Positions 17,124 through 25,728 of a stretch of 64,000 bases of DNA are shown here, in pieces (position 1 is the stretch's first letter; each line of letters begins with the position of its first letter). A program made the translations under genes and the position numbers. Source of the stretch: Lewinellaceae bacterium (GTDB lineage: Bacteria; Bacteroidota; Bacteroidia; Chitinophagales; Saprospiraceae); assembly GCA_020636025.1 (NCBI GenBank), contig JACJYQ010000006.1, positions 248,001 to 312,000 on the forward strand, in the 5' to 3' direction. A model generated the notes under the pieces. It made no database searches. It had not been told where the DNA came from and was given only the letters and a program-made list of their open reading frames with translations.

Positions 17124-18197
17124 TTGGCAACCGGTAAACTAACCATAAAAGGCCGCGGCGCGCAGATAAACCCCGCCTCACCTTACGACAAATTGCTGCG
17201 CGATCAGGAGCCCATCGACTGGGCGCTGGTAGCTGCCGATTGGGAAACGGAAGAACTGCAAACCGAATACCTGGAAACACATCCCAAGTCCATTTTAAAC
17301 AAAGTTGTTAGCCCGGACATTCCGATTCCCTGGAGCATGAATCCCTATCAGGGTTGTGAACACGGTTGTATTTATTGCTATGCACGCAACACACACCCAT
17401 ACTGGGGCTACAGCGCCGGACTCGATTTTGAGCGTAAAATCCTGATCAAGCGAAACGCGGCCGAGCTGCTGGAAAAAGAGTTGAAAAAGAAGAGCTGGAA
17501 AGCAGAACCCGTGATGTTTGCCGGGAATACGGATGTGTACCAACCAGCCGAGCGAAAATTCAAGCTGACCAGAGCGTGCCTGGAGGTCTTTTGGAAATAC
17601 CGTCATCCGGTGAGCATAATCACCAAAAACAGTATGGTGCTCCGGGATCTGGATATTCTGGAGAAACTGAACTCGGAAAACCTGGTGCATGTGGCCATCA
17701 GCCTCACAACCCTGGATGAGCCCTTGCGGCAATTTCTGGAGCCGCGCACGGCTTCTGTTAAACAACGCCTGAAAACCATTGAGACACTTAGCGCATCCAA
17801 TATCCCGGTGTTTGTCATGATGGCGCCAATCATCCCTGGCCTTAACGATCATGAAATATTACCGCTGGTAAAAGAAGTAGCCAATCTAGGCGCTCTCGGC
17901 CTCGGCTATACTATGGTGCGCCTGAATGGAGATGTCGCCACCATTTTCGAAGACTGGATCCGCAAAACCATGCCCGACCGGGCGGACAGAGTGTTGAACC
18001 GGATTCGCGACACACACGGCGGCTCGCTGGAAGAAAAGCGATTTGGCAAACGGATGCGCGGCGAAGGAAATATTGCCGACATCATCAAACAACAGATGCA
18101 GCTGGCCAAAGAGAAATATCTGGCAGGCCGGAAAATGCCTGCGCTGAATCTGGAACTGCACGAGCAGTTTAAATCGGGGCAGTTGAAATTGTTTTAA
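17124..18197 (+). CDS. PA0069-family radical SAM protein
   Basis: A 357-residue protein. The start is TTG at 17124: an in-frame stop lies at 17097 and no in-frame ATG precedes the conserved N-terminus (KLTIKGRGAQINPASPYDK), which is typical of the family. The 4Fe-4S radical SAM motif is CEHGCIYCYA (C-x3-C-x2-C), after PWSMNPYQGCEHG. Further family text is VMFAGNTDVYQPAERKFKLTRACLEV, SIITKNSMVLRDLDIL and PIIPGLNDHEI. The enzyme family is related to spore photoproduct lyase-like and SplB-like radical SAM proteins, but its substrate is not established. It is a single gene with a -7 box almost directly before it. Confidence 0.9.
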   Translation: MATGKLTIKGRGAQINPASPYDKLLRDQEPIDWALVAADWETEELQTEYLETHPKSILNKVVSPDIPIPWSMNPYQGCEHGCIYCYARNTHPYWGYSAGLDFERKILIKRNAAELLEKELKKKSWKAEPVMFAGNTDVYQPAERKFKLTRACLEVFWKYRHPVSIITKNSMVLRDLDILEKLNSENLVHVAISLTTLDEPLRQFLEPRTASVKQRLKTIETLSASNIPVFVMMAPIIPGLNDHEILPLVKEVANLGALGLGYTMVRLNGDVATIFEDWIRKTMPDRADRVLNRIRDTHGGSLEEKRFGKRMRGEGNIADIIKQQMQLAKEKYLAGRKMPALNLELHEQFKSGQLKLF

Positions 18198-18199
18198 AT

Positions 18200-18257
18200 G
18201 CTCGGGTCGGAGACCCTCGCGAAGTGGGCTCGGGGCGGAGGCCATCGCGAACTGCGG
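18200..18257. repeat. Degenerate 28-bp tandem duplication
   Basis: Two adjacent 28-bp units (18200-18227 and 18228-18255, then two more matching bases) agree at 23 of 28 positions. Both start GCTCGGG and contain a CGCGAA core. They lie between the convergent radical SAM and lipoprotein genes. The function is unknown. Confidence 0.5.
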
Positions 18258-18266
18258 AGTGAATTT

Positions 18267-18860
18267 TTACTCCTTGTTAATCTTCACAAAATCCCTTCGT
18301 TGGTCGTGGGCTTCCCTGAAGAAGGTCATGTTGTTATTCGCATGGCGAATGGCTCTGGAAAAATACTCAATAATGGCGTCTCTTTGTTCATGGTTTTCGG
18401 AAAGGCAGTCTTCCTGTTTTGAATTAAAAACTACTACAGAAGCATAAGCCTCATCACAATTCGAGATGCCCGAAGCTCCTACTGTATACAATTCATCAGA
18501 ATCCTTGAACAACTTGATGTTATTCCAAATGAACGATTCCTCGCACTCTAAACATGTACGCACATAAATATCCCATCTCCCAAATTTATCAAAGAGCGCT
18601 TTTTCGGTATAACCATAGGAATAAACTGCATTGAACCGCAGTTCATGTATATAGATGCTATCCATTTCTATGATGCTCAAAAAAGGCTTGACCTCATAAT
18701 CCTTATACCCGTTTTTATACAGGTAGGGAAGAGCCGGATTGCTAGTCTTGACCCGCTTTCCAACTTCATTTGAATTTTCAACTTTTGCCGGAAAAATAAC
18801 ACAACTGCTAAAGGATACAAGCAGCATTAGATGAAGAGCAATTAATATCCTCTGTTTCAT
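18267..18860 (-). CDS. Putative lipoprotein of unknown function
   Basis: A 197-residue protein. The N-terminus is a lipoprotein signal (MKQRILIALHLMLLVSFSSC, lipid-bearing Cys20). The mature region starts with NSNEVGKRVKTSNPALPYLYKNGYKD and contains two further Cys pairs (RTCLECEESFIWNN; SNCDEAYAS). No conserved domain is recognisable. It looks like a small periplasmic or surface lipoprotein with mixed alpha/beta content. It is convergent to the radical SAM gene and divergent from aspS; no operon partners. Confidence 0.6.
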   Translation of the reverse strand: MKQRILIALHLMLLVSFSSCVIFPAKVENSNEVGKRVKTSNPALPYLYKNGYKDYEVKPFLSIIEMDSIYIHELRFNAVYSYGYTEKALFDKFGRWDIYVRTCLECEESFIWNNIKLFKDSDELYTVGASGISNCDEAYASVVVFNSKQEDCLSENHEQRDAIIEYFSRAIRHANNNMTFFREAHDQRRDFVKINKE

Positions 18861-19036
18861 GGGCGTTTGAGGGTTAAAAAATCAATATTTGCTTCTGGAA
18901 GATACTACTATATCTTTTCCGGGAATCTTTGAGGCTGTAAATATGTTACTCCAAAGGTAATCCAACCCGGAAATGCCAATTCATAAAAATACAGCTTTTT
19001 AATGAAAACTGCATGAATTCCAACCCCCACAATGAG

Positions 19037-19044
19037 TACCTTTG
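19037..19044 (+). promoter_or_regulatory. Candidate aspS -7 promoter box
   Basis: TACCTTTG within GAGTACCTTTGCGCC matches TAnnTTTG and lies 69 bp before the aspS ATG. Confidence 0.55.
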
Positions 19045-19113
19045 CGCCCTCCCAGACAAAACCGATAATTCTAAAATCTGCAATCTGCATTCTGATATCT
19101 GCAATAAACTACC

Positions 19114-20883
19114 ATGTACCGTACCCATACTTGCGGAGAACTCCGCATCAGCGATGTAAATAAAGAAGTAACCCTGAGCGGCTGGGCTGCCATCGTGCGC
19201 GACAAAGGCGCCCTGCTCTGGATAGACCTGCGCGACCGTTATGGCATCACACAATTGGTGATGGATGAGAATTACACCTCCAAAGAATTGTTTGAAACAG
19301 CCAGATCCATTGGCCGTGAATTCGTACTTCAGGCTACCGGAACGGTAATTGAACGCGCCTCCAAGACAAACAAGATCCCTACCGGTGAAATTGAGATAAA
19401 GGTGACTGAGCTAAAAATCCTGAACGCTTCCAAGACACCTCCTTTTACCATTCAGGATGATACCGACGGCGGTGACGACCTGCGCATGAAGTACCGCTAC
19501 CTGGACCTTCGTCGCAATGCGGTGCAGAAAAACCTACTGTTCAGATCCAACCTGGCCATTGAAAGCCGGAAGTACCTGGCAGGTATTGGTTTTATCGAAG
19601 TAGAAACACCAAACCTGATCAAAAGCACTCCGGAAGGAGCCCGCGATTTCGTGGTGCCCAGCCGGATGAATAAAGGTCAGTTTTACGCCCTGCCCCAATC
19701 GCCACAAACTTTCAAGCAAATCCTCATGGTGGCGGGTTTTGACAAGTATTTCCAGATCGTGAAATGTTTCCGCGATGAAGATTTGCGCGCCGACCGCCAG
19801 CCGGAGTTTACGCAAATAGACTGTGAAATGTCGTTCGTGCATCAGGAAGATATTCTAAACACTTTTGAAGGAATGACCAGGCACCTGTTTAAAAATGTAT
19901 TGAACATAGAACTAGGTGATTTCCCTCGCATGACCTACGACGAAGCCATGCGCCGATTCGGCTCCGATAAACCCGACATGCGTTTCGAAATGGAGTTCTC
20001 TGACCTCACCGATGTAGCCAAAGGAAAAGGCTTTCCGGTGTTCGACAGTGCGGAGTCGGTATTGGCCATCTGTGCACCTGGTTGTGCTGGCTATTCCCGC
20101 AAACAGGTTGATGAACTTACCGAATGGGTAAAGCGCCCGCAGATCGGTGCAAAAGGACTGGTTTACGTAAAACTGGAAGAAGACGGCAGTCTGAAATCCA
20201 GCGTGGACAAGTTTTACAGTCAGGAAGATTTGAAACAATGGGCAGAACGCTGTGGCGCCAAAACCGGCGACCTTTTACTGGTGCTTTGCGGAGAAGAAGA
20301 AAAAACCCGCAAACAACTTTGCGAATTGCGCCTGGAAATGGGTACACGTCTCGAACTACGCAAAGCCGGAGATTTCAAGCCACTTTGGGTACTCGATTTC
20401 CCGCTGCTGGAATGGGATGAGGAAGAAAATCGTTTCTTTGCCATGCACCACCCCTTCACTTCGCCGAAGCCAAATGACATTCCAAAAATGGAAAGCAATG
20501 ATCGCCAGGTACTAAAATCCATGCGCGCCGACGCTTATGACCTCGTGATCAATGGCTCTGAAATTGGCGGAGGTTCCATACGTATTCACGACCGCGATTT
20601 ACAGGCGCGGAATTTCAAACTGCTCGGATTTACGCAGGAAGAAGCGGAAGCTCAATTCGGCTTCCTGTTGGGAGCCTTTGAATTTGGTGCACCACCACAC
20701 GGTGGCATCGCCTTTGGCTTCGATCGATTGTGTTCCGTGATGAATGGCGCCAGTTCTATCCGTGATTTTATCGCGTTCCCGAAAAACAACCAAGGCCGCG
20801 ATATGATGATCGATGCACCGGATGCTATTAACCCGAAACAACTGGAAGAACTGGGCATAAAAATAGTAGAGTCTAAACCTTGA
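19114..20883 (+). CDS. aspS: Aspartyl-tRNA synthetase
   Basis: A 589-residue class II aminoacyl-tRNA synthetase that charges tRNA-Asp in the cytoplasm. The N-terminal OB-fold anticodon-binding domain is at about 1-110 (RTHTCGELRISDVNKEVTLSGW). Class II motif 2 is CFRDEDLRADRQPEFTQID and motif 3 is APPHGGIAFGFDRL. A bacterial-type GAD insertion covers about 290-420. The QSPQ motif (ALPQSPQTFKQILM) is the Asp-specific site. Length and order fit bacterial AspRS. The ATG is in the family position. It is the first of a rightward housekeeping run with its own promoter box. Confidence 0.98.
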   Translation: MYRTHTCGELRISDVNKEVTLSGWAAIVRDKGALLWIDLRDRYGITQLVMDENYTSKELFETARSIGREFVLQATGTVIERASKTNKIPTGEIEIKVTELKILNASKTPPFTIQDDTDGGDDLRMKYRYLDLRRNAVQKNLLFRSNLAIESRKYLAGIGFIEVETPNLIKSTPEGARDFVVPSRMNKGQFYALPQSPQTFKQILMVAGFDKYFQIVKCFRDEDLRADRQPEFTQIDCEMSFVHQEDILNTFEGMTRHLFKNVLNIELGDFPRMTYDEAMRRFGSDKPDMRFEMEFSDLTDVAKGKGFPVFDSAESVLAICAPGCAGYSRKQVDELTEWVKRPQIGAKGLVYVKLEEDGSLKSSVDKFYSQEDLKQWAERCGAKTGDLLLVLCGEEEKTRKQLCELRLEMGTRLELRKAGDFKPLWVLDFPLLEWDEEENRFFAMHHPFTSPKPNDIPKMESNDRQVLKSMRADAYDLVINGSEIGGGSIRIHDRDLQARNFKLLGFTQEEAEAQFGFLLGAFEFGAPPHGGIAFGFDRLCSVMNGASSIRDFIAFPKNNQGRDMMIDAPDAINPKQLEELGIKIVESKP

Positions 20884-21005
20884 TTTATGTGATTTTTATG
20901 ATTTGAATGATGTAAAAAGCTGATTTCAAATGATAACCCTGAGTCAAGGGGATTGAATTTCAAAACTAAATTGCGCTTTTTCCAAAGCTCTTATTTGCAA
21001 CCGAC

Positions 21006-21725
21006 ATGAAACAACTGCCAAACGCACTCACGCTCGCCAATCTCTTTTGCGGATGCTGTGCGTTTGTATTTGTGTTATATGGTGAGCCTGTTATCGCAGC
21101 TATGCTTACAGGAGCCAGTTTGGTGTTTGATTACCTGGATGGTATGGTTGCGCGTGCGCTTGGAGTGAGTTCGCCAATAGGAAAGGAACTGGATTCTTTG
21201 GCGGATGTGATCAGTTTTGGTGCGGTACCTGGGGCTATGATTTTCCAACTGCTTACAGATGGGCAAACTATTATACAGCAGGGTGAAGGATTTAAAATGA
21301 TCAGTTTTGTTGGGTTCCCGGCATTTATACTTTCCGCTTTTTCCGGTTATCGGCTTGCCAAATTCAACCTGGACACCCGCCAAGGAAATTATTTCATAGG
21401 ACTTGCGACTCCAGCTTGTACCATGTTTGTTTTAGGACTACATCTGGCACACCACTACAACCGCTTCGGTCTCGCAGAAATGATTGCCAATCAATGGTTT
21501 TTATATGCTTTGGTAATAGTTTTATCCTGGTTACTGGTAAGCGAGATCCCGATGTACGGCATGAAAATCAAGAGAGCCGATTTGGCTTCCAATGTATTAA
21601 ACATAGCCTTTGTGGCCTTATTCATCGTGTTGGTGATCATACTGAAAGAGTTGGCTTTATCGGTCATCATTCTGAGTTATGTACTTTTGTCGCTGTTTTC
21701 CAGAAACAAGATCCTTTCGAATTAA
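21006..21725 (+). CDS. pssA: CDP-diacylglycerol--serine O-phosphatidyltransferase
   Basis: A 239-residue integral membrane enzyme making phosphatidylserine, the precursor of phosphatidylethanolamine. The CDP-alcohol phosphotransferase motif D-G-x2-A-R-x8-G-x3-D-x3-D is complete: Asp45-Gly46, Ala49-Arg50, Gly59, Asp63 and Asp67. About seven hydrophobic segments follow. The N-terminus KQLPNALTLANLFCGCCAFVF is typical of type II PssA in Bacteroidota. It lies 122 bp after aspS; purS follows 18 bp after its stop, so it may share a transcript with purS and rsmI. Confidence 0.93.
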   Translation: MKQLPNALTLANLFCGCCAFVFVLYGEPVIAAMLTGASLVFDYLDGMVARALGVSSPIGKELDSLADVISFGAVPGAMIFQLLTDGQTIIQQGEGFKMISFVGFPAFILSAFSGYRLAKFNLDTRQGNYFIGLATPACTMFVLGLHLAHHYNRFGLAEMIANQWFLYALVIVLSWLLVSEIPMYGMKIKRADLASNVLNIAFVALFIVLVIILKELALSVIILSYVLLSLFSRNKILSN

Positions 21726-21743
21726 CCTTAATTGAATTTATAC

Positions 21744-21995
21744 ATGAAATTTATCGCTGAAATTGACATAATGCCACACAAAGAATTGCTCGACCCGCAA
21801 GGCAAGGTTGTGGTAAACAATATGAAGCACCTCGATCTAAGCGGCATTGAAGACGTGCGCATCGGTCGCCACGTGAGCATGAGCCTGGACGCTTCAAACG
21901 AAGCTGAAGCTCGTGAGAAAGTAGATACCGCCTGCAAAAAACTGCTGGCCAATCTCATCATGGAAACCTACCACTTCGATCTGAAGCAGGCATAA
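21744..21995 (+). CDS. purS: Phosphoribosylformylglycinamidine synthase subunit PurS
   Basis: An 83-residue protein from the ATG at 21744. It has the PurS pattern: MKFIAEIDIMPHKELLDPQG, then a strand-helix-strand unit with VRIGRHVSMSLDA, EAREKVDTACKKLLANLIME and TYHF. PurS is the small dimerising subunit that links PurQ and PurL in the fourth step of purine synthesis. No purQ or purL is in the window. It is packed between pssA (18 bp) and rsmI (15 bp). An ATG four codons upstream is in frame but gives an atypical N-terminus. Confidence 0.9.
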   Translation: MKFIAEIDIMPHKELLDPQGKVVVNNMKHLDLSGIEDVRIGRHVSMSLDASNEAEAREKVDTACKKLLANLIMETYHFDLKQA

Positions 21996-22010
21996 ATTTG
22001 TCCTCCTTCC

Positions 22011-22673
22011 ATGCTGTACATTGTTCCAACACCCATTGGCAATCTGGAAGACATCACGCTGCGTGCCATCCGCATTCTGAAGGAAGTCTCCTGTGTGCTG
22101 GCTGAGGATACCCGCACCAGCAAACGCTTGTTGGATCACTACGAAATCAAAACCCCGCTCCGATCTTTCCACGCGCACAACGAACACGCCGTTGTAGAGC
22201 GCATCACCGATGAGCTCGCTTCGGGTACCACCATGGCTCTGGTTTCCGACGCCGGTACTCCGGGCATCAGCGATCCCGGTTTTTTACTGGCCAGAGCCTG
22301 TCAGAGGAAAGGCATAAAAGTGGAGTGTCTGCCCGGCGCTACCGCATTTGTACCAGCGCTGGTGGCCAGTGGCCTCCCATGCGATATCTTTCATTTTGAA
22401 GGATTTCTGCCACACAAAAAAGGTCGCCAAACCCGACTGAAATACCTGACTGCACTAGCGCACACTTTCGTGTTGTATGAATCGCCATTCCGCCTGCTCA
22501 AATGCCTCGATGAACTGATCAGCTTTTGTGGAGAAGATCGTCAGGCCTGTGTAGCCCGGGAACTCAGCAAAAAATTTGAAGAAGTGAAAACAGCCTCCCT
22601 GGCAGAGCTGAAGGAGCATTTTTCACAGAAAGAAGTGAAGGGAGAGATCGTGGTGGTAGTAGCAGGGACTTAA
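22011..22673 (+). CDS. rsmI: 16S rRNA (cytidine(1402)-2'-O)-methyltransferase
   Basis: A 220-residue protein of the tetrapyrrole methylase fold that 2'-O-methylates C1402 in the ribosomal decoding centre using SAM. Diagnostic motifs are VPTPIGNLEDITLRA (about 5-19), LAEDTRTSKRLL, VSDAGTPGISDPGF and LPGATAFVPALVASGLPC. The C-terminal YESPFRLLKCL and ARELSKKFEEV motifs are also typical. It is shorter than E. coli RsmI (about 286 residues) because it lacks the C-terminal extension; Bacteroidota members often do. Last gene of the housekeeping run. Confidence 0.95.
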   Translation: MLYIVPTPIGNLEDITLRAIRILKEVSCVLAEDTRTSKRLLDHYEIKTPLRSFHAHNEHAVVERITDELASGTTMALVSDAGTPGISDPGFLLARACQRKGIKVECLPGATAFVPALVASGLPCDIFHFEGFLPHKKGRQTRLKYLTALAHTFVLYESPFRLLKCLDELISFCGEDRQACVARELSKKFEEVKTASLAELKEHFSQKEVKGEIVVVVAGT

Positions 22674-22676
22674 TGC

Positions 22677-22716
22677 GCAATGTACCAATGCGAAATGTAC
22701 CAATGCGAAATGTGCA
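22677..22716. repeat. Short tandem words (AATGTACCAATGCGA-type)
   Basis: About 2.5 copies of a 14-bp unit (ATGTACCAATGCGA and variants) lie at the junction of rsmI and the convergent kinase gene. They belong to the word-like intergenic repeats seen elsewhere in the window. Confidence 0.6.
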
Positions 22717-22721
22717 ATTTA

Positions 22722-24071
22722 TCAAAACTCGAGCAGAAACCTTGTTCCACGTCCTACTTCCGAGCTAACCCTCAGGTCTCCACCATGTTGCTGCATGATC
22801 TGGCGAGAAATACTGAGTCCAACTCCGGTTCCTTCCTGTTTGGTTGTGAAAAACGGAATGAATATTTCGTCGAGTAAGTCTGAGGGGATTCCGGGGCCAT
22901 TATCCTCCACTTCTATAAAAGGGCGGCCACGGGAATCAGCGCCGGCCCTCAGGGTTATTCGCCAATCTTTGCGGGCCCTTTCTGCATTCGCTTTTACAAT
23001 TGCTTCCCGGCCATTTTTCATCAGGTTAATCAGGGTCATCTCTATCTGCGATGGGTCGATGGTCAGGAACAGATCGCTGGGCTGAATAAAATACTCGACT
23101 TTAATTTGGACGGTTTTTTGTTCAACTTCTGCCAAAGAAACAACCTGCTCCAACAGTTTTTGCGCGCTGATGGTTTCATATTTCGGGGTTGGAATGGCGG
23201 TAAAGGAGCGATAGGCATCAACGAAAGTCATCAGACCACGACTCCGGGTTGCCACAACATCCAGGGCTTCCTTAAGATCTTCGGTCGGAGGGCTTGGAGC
23301 CAGCTCTTCCCGTACAATCACCTGCATGGTTTCAACCAGTGATACAATAGGTGTGATGGAGTTCATCATTTCATGACGCAACACCCTTGCGAGGTTTCGC
23401 CATGCATCCACCTCCCTGCGCTGAAGCTCCGTGTGAATATTCTGAATCGTGAGAAGAAAAACCGTACGTCCCTGCAAATTTAGCTTAACACCTTGCACTG
23501 CCAATTGACGACTGGAATCTGGCTGATACAATAACTTGCTTTTTCCGCTTAGGTCCTGTACAAAATCAATCAGTGGTTGATGCTGTTTGGGCAAATCGTT
23601 CAGATGATTGAGGCGATACAAACCCAGCTGTTGGAAAGCTGCGCTGTTGGACACCAGGACATTCATATTGGCATTAAAAGCCACCAGTCCGGTACTCAGA
23701 TGCTGCACCATCGTATTGAGAAATAACAAATTGGCTTCTTTCTCGGCTCTTGTTTGCCGAAAAGCTTCCAGTACTTCATTGAACTGCCGGTTGACATCTT
23801 CAAATGAAGGCCCTTTTTCTTTGGCGGAAGAAAAGCGAATGGCGAAATCGGAATAACGGACACTTTCAAACAACCTGGCGAGTCGCCGGTTTGTGTCGTT
23901 GACATAGTGCAATAAATTGAAAGCGGCTACTCCTGCAAGTCCCAGAAATAGAAGCGGTAAAAAGACACCTCCAATTTCATTTACCCACAAAAAAGCACCG
24001 GCCAGTATCAGGACGAAAATCGTTGCGATACGCAATGACAGATTAGCAGAAAATGAACGGGCAAATAGCAT
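22722..24071 (-). CDS. NtrY-like sensor histidine kinase
   Basis: A 449-residue kinase. Two membrane helices lie at about 12-30 and 36-56. A HAMP/linker region (about 60-110) and a PAS-like domain (about 112-215, NLLFLNTMVQHLSTGLVAFN) follow. The HisKA-type dimerisation region contains LARVLRHEMMNSITPIVSL with phospho-acceptor His233. The HATPase domain has the N-box NLMKNGREAI, G1 DNGPGIP, F-box FIPFFTTK and G2 GTGVGLSI. This is the usual partner of NtrC-like regulators; the regulator gene ends 60 bp upstream on the same strand. It probably senses an envelope signal and controls the divergent transporter operon. Confidence 0.92.
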   Translation of the reverse strand: MLFARSFSANLSLRIATIFVLILAGAFLWVNEIGGVFLPLLFLGLAGVAAFNLLHYVNDTNRRLARLFESVRYSDFAIRFSSAKEKGPSFEDVNRQFNEVLEAFRQTRAEKEANLLFLNTMVQHLSTGLVAFNANMNVLVSNSAAFQQLGLYRLNHLNDLPKQHQPLIDFVQDLSGKSKLLYQPDSSRQLAVQGVKLNLQGRTVFLLTIQNIHTELQRREVDAWRNLARVLRHEMMNSITPIVSLVETMQVIVREELAPSPPTEDLKEALDVVATRSRGLMTFVDAYRSFTAIPTPKYETISAQKLLEQVVSLAEVEQKTVQIKVEYFIQPSDLFLTIDPSQIEMTLINLMKNGREAIVKANAERARKDWRITLRAGADSRGRPFIEVEDNGPGIPSDLLDEIFIPFFTTKQEGTGVGLSISRQIMQQHGGDLRVSSEVGRGTRFLLEF

Positions 24072-24131
24072 GAATAGCGGGTTTTGTTAAAAATATAACT
24101 TCGGGTTATCGAGCATCTTCAGACCCAAAAC

Positions 24132-25511
24132 TCAAAGATTGTATTTCTCCAGGCGGCGGTACAAGGAGGCGCGCGTAAGACCCAGTTCCTGGGCCGCTTC
24201 AGTAATATTGCCCTGGTATTTTGACATCGCTTTTATAATGAGTTGTTTTTCCATGTCATCCAGGTTCATACTCGGTAAATCCAAATCTCCGGGAGTTGTC
24301 TGGGTATCTCTGAAAAAGAAATCATCAGGCTGCAGTCGCTCGGAATTTGACATGATCACGGCGCGTTCAACAGCATGTTGCAGTTCGCGGATATTACCGG
24401 GCCAGGGATAGCGAAGCATCTCTTTTAGCAGGGATGCACTCAGGCTGCTGGCAGGACGTTTGTATTTGTGGGCAAATTGCTTTAAAAAGTGATAGGTAAG
24501 CGGCTCAATGTCCTCCAGGCGCTCGCGAAGGGGCGGTAAATGTATTTCTATGGTATTGATGCGATACAATAGATCCTGCCTGAATTCACGGTTTTGAACA
24601 GCTGCATACAGGTCCTGATTGGTGGCGGCCAGCACGCGAACATTCACATTCCTTTGTCGATTGGAACCTACCCTGACGATTGCTTTTTCCTGAATAACTG
24701 TCAATAACTTAGATTGCTGTGTCATTGGCAGGTTGCCAATCTCGTCGAGAAAGATGGTACCACCATCGGCAGCTTCAAAGCGCCCTGCCCGGTCCTCTCT
24801 GGCATCGGTGAATGCGCCTTTGACGTGACCAAAAAGCTCACTTTCAAAAAGGGATTCCGTCAGGGCACCCAGATCTACCTTTATGAAATTACCCTGGACA
24901 CGAAGACTTTGTCCGTGAATAGCCTTGGCAACCAGGTCTTTACCAGTTCCGTTTTCGCCCAACAAGAGCACATTAGCATCCGTATCTGCCACCTGTGCTA
25001 CTGTTTGCATCACGGCATGCATAGCTTCACTCTGATAAATGATTTGTGGCAAATCACGAACGGCGGCCAGGTTAGCGCCCGATTGACTGGAAATGAGTTG
25101 GCTATTTTCTTCCATGCTGGAACTGAGGCGCATGGCAGCATGCAGGGTGGCCAGCAATTTATGATTGTCCCAGGGTTTGAGAACAAAATCCGTTGCGCCA
25201 TTTTTAATGGCCTGCACCGCCAATTCAACATCACCAAAAGCTGTGATTAATACTACTACCGCATTTGGATCGATTTGCAGGATACGCTCAAGCCAGTCGA
25301 GTCCCTCCTGTCCGGAATGTCTGTTACTTTTCCCGAAATTCATATCGAGCAGGATTACGGCAAAACGCGTAGAAGCAAGCAATGCCGGAATATCGGAAGG
25401 ATCGCGGGTGGTTTCTACTACGGCAAAGTGCCGTTTTAAAAATAACTTGCCGGCGCTGAGTACACCGGGGTTATCGTCGACTATTAAAATGTTGGCCTGA
25501 TTCATCTGCAT
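24132..25511 (-). CDS. Sigma-54-dependent response regulator (NtrC family)
   Basis: A 459-residue enhancer-binding protein. The receiver domain (1-125) has VDDNPG, phospho-acceptor Asp56 in VILLDMNF and a Lys in FVLKPWD. The AAA+ domain has Walker A GENGTGKD (185-192), sigma-54 contact loop GAFTDA (232-237, a variant of GAFTGA) and Walker B GGTIFLDEIG. A Fis-type HTH closes the protein (ITEAAQELGLTRASLYRRL). It needs sigma-54 RNA polymerase. It forms an operon with the kinase and diverges from the adaptor/ABC operon; the palindrome at 25583-25600 is a natural candidate for its binding site. A second ATG two codons downstream is equally good as a start. Confidence 0.94.
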   Translation of the reverse strand: MQMNQANILIVDDNPGVLSAGKLFLKRHFAVVETTRDPSDIPALLASTRFAVILLDMNFGKSNRHSGQEGLDWLERILQIDPNAVVVLITAFGDVELAVQAIKNGATDFVLKPWDNHKLLATLHAAMRLSSSMEENSQLISSQSGANLAAVRDLPQIIYQSEAMHAVMQTVAQVADTDANVLLLGENGTGKDLVAKAIHGQSLRVQGNFIKVDLGALTESLFESELFGHVKGAFTDAREDRAGRFEAADGGTIFLDEIGNLPMTQQSKLLTVIQEKAIVRVGSNRQRNVNVRVLAATNQDLYAAVQNREFRQDLLYRINTIEIHLPPLRERLEDIEPLTYHFLKQFAHKYKRPASSLSASLLKEMLRYPWPGNIRELQHAVERAVIMSNSERLQPDDFFFRDTQTTPGDLDLPSMNLDDMEKQLIIKAMSKYQGNITEAAQELGLTRASLYRRLEKYNL

Positions 25512-25582
25512 AATTGCTTTGTTACCGCAAAGACAATGCCCGCAGCTAAGCTATTGCAAATCAATGATTTTTTTTCGGTTTA

Positions 25583-25600
25583 GTGTCCGATTTCGGACAC
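25583..25600. promoter_or_regulatory. Candidate enhancer (UAS) for the NtrC-like regulator
   Basis: GTGTCCGATTTCGGACAC is a perfect 18-bp palindrome in the divergent region. It is followed by a half-site AGTCCGAAC (25610-25618). Its centre is about 110 bp upstream of the start predicted from the -24 element at 25674, a usual distance for sigma-54 enhancers. The binding factor is inferred from context. Confidence 0.6.
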
Positions 25601-25673
25601 CAGCGTTCAAGTCCGAACAAACACCCTTTATTTTTCAGTTTGATATTTTATTGATAATCAGATGATTATACAA

Positions 25674-25689
25674 TTGGCACGGGCTTCTC
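25674..25689 (+). promoter_or_regulatory. Candidate sigma-54 promoter of the adaptor/ABC operon
   Basis: TTGGCACG (25674-25681) fits the -24 element of the consensus TTGGCACG-N4-TTGC. The expected -12 TTGC reads TCTC at 25686-25689, so this half is weak. The predicted start is near 25701, 28 bp before the GTG. Confidence 0.45.
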
Positions 25690-25728
25690 TATTTGTTTAT
25701 CAACACTCACCATTCAACAGTTTAAAAA

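Noticed and set aside
17295..17852. 185-codon frame antisense to the radical SAM gene
   Set aside because: The plus strand has a clear family match; the antisense frame is a by-product of codon bias.
18198..18422. 74-codon frame downstream of the radical SAM gene
   Set aside because: It covers the degenerate tandem repeat and is antisense to the lipoprotein gene.
22680..22877. 65-codon frame after rsmI
   Set aside because: It begins in tandem words (MYQCEMYQCEM) and overlaps the kinase gene on the other strand.
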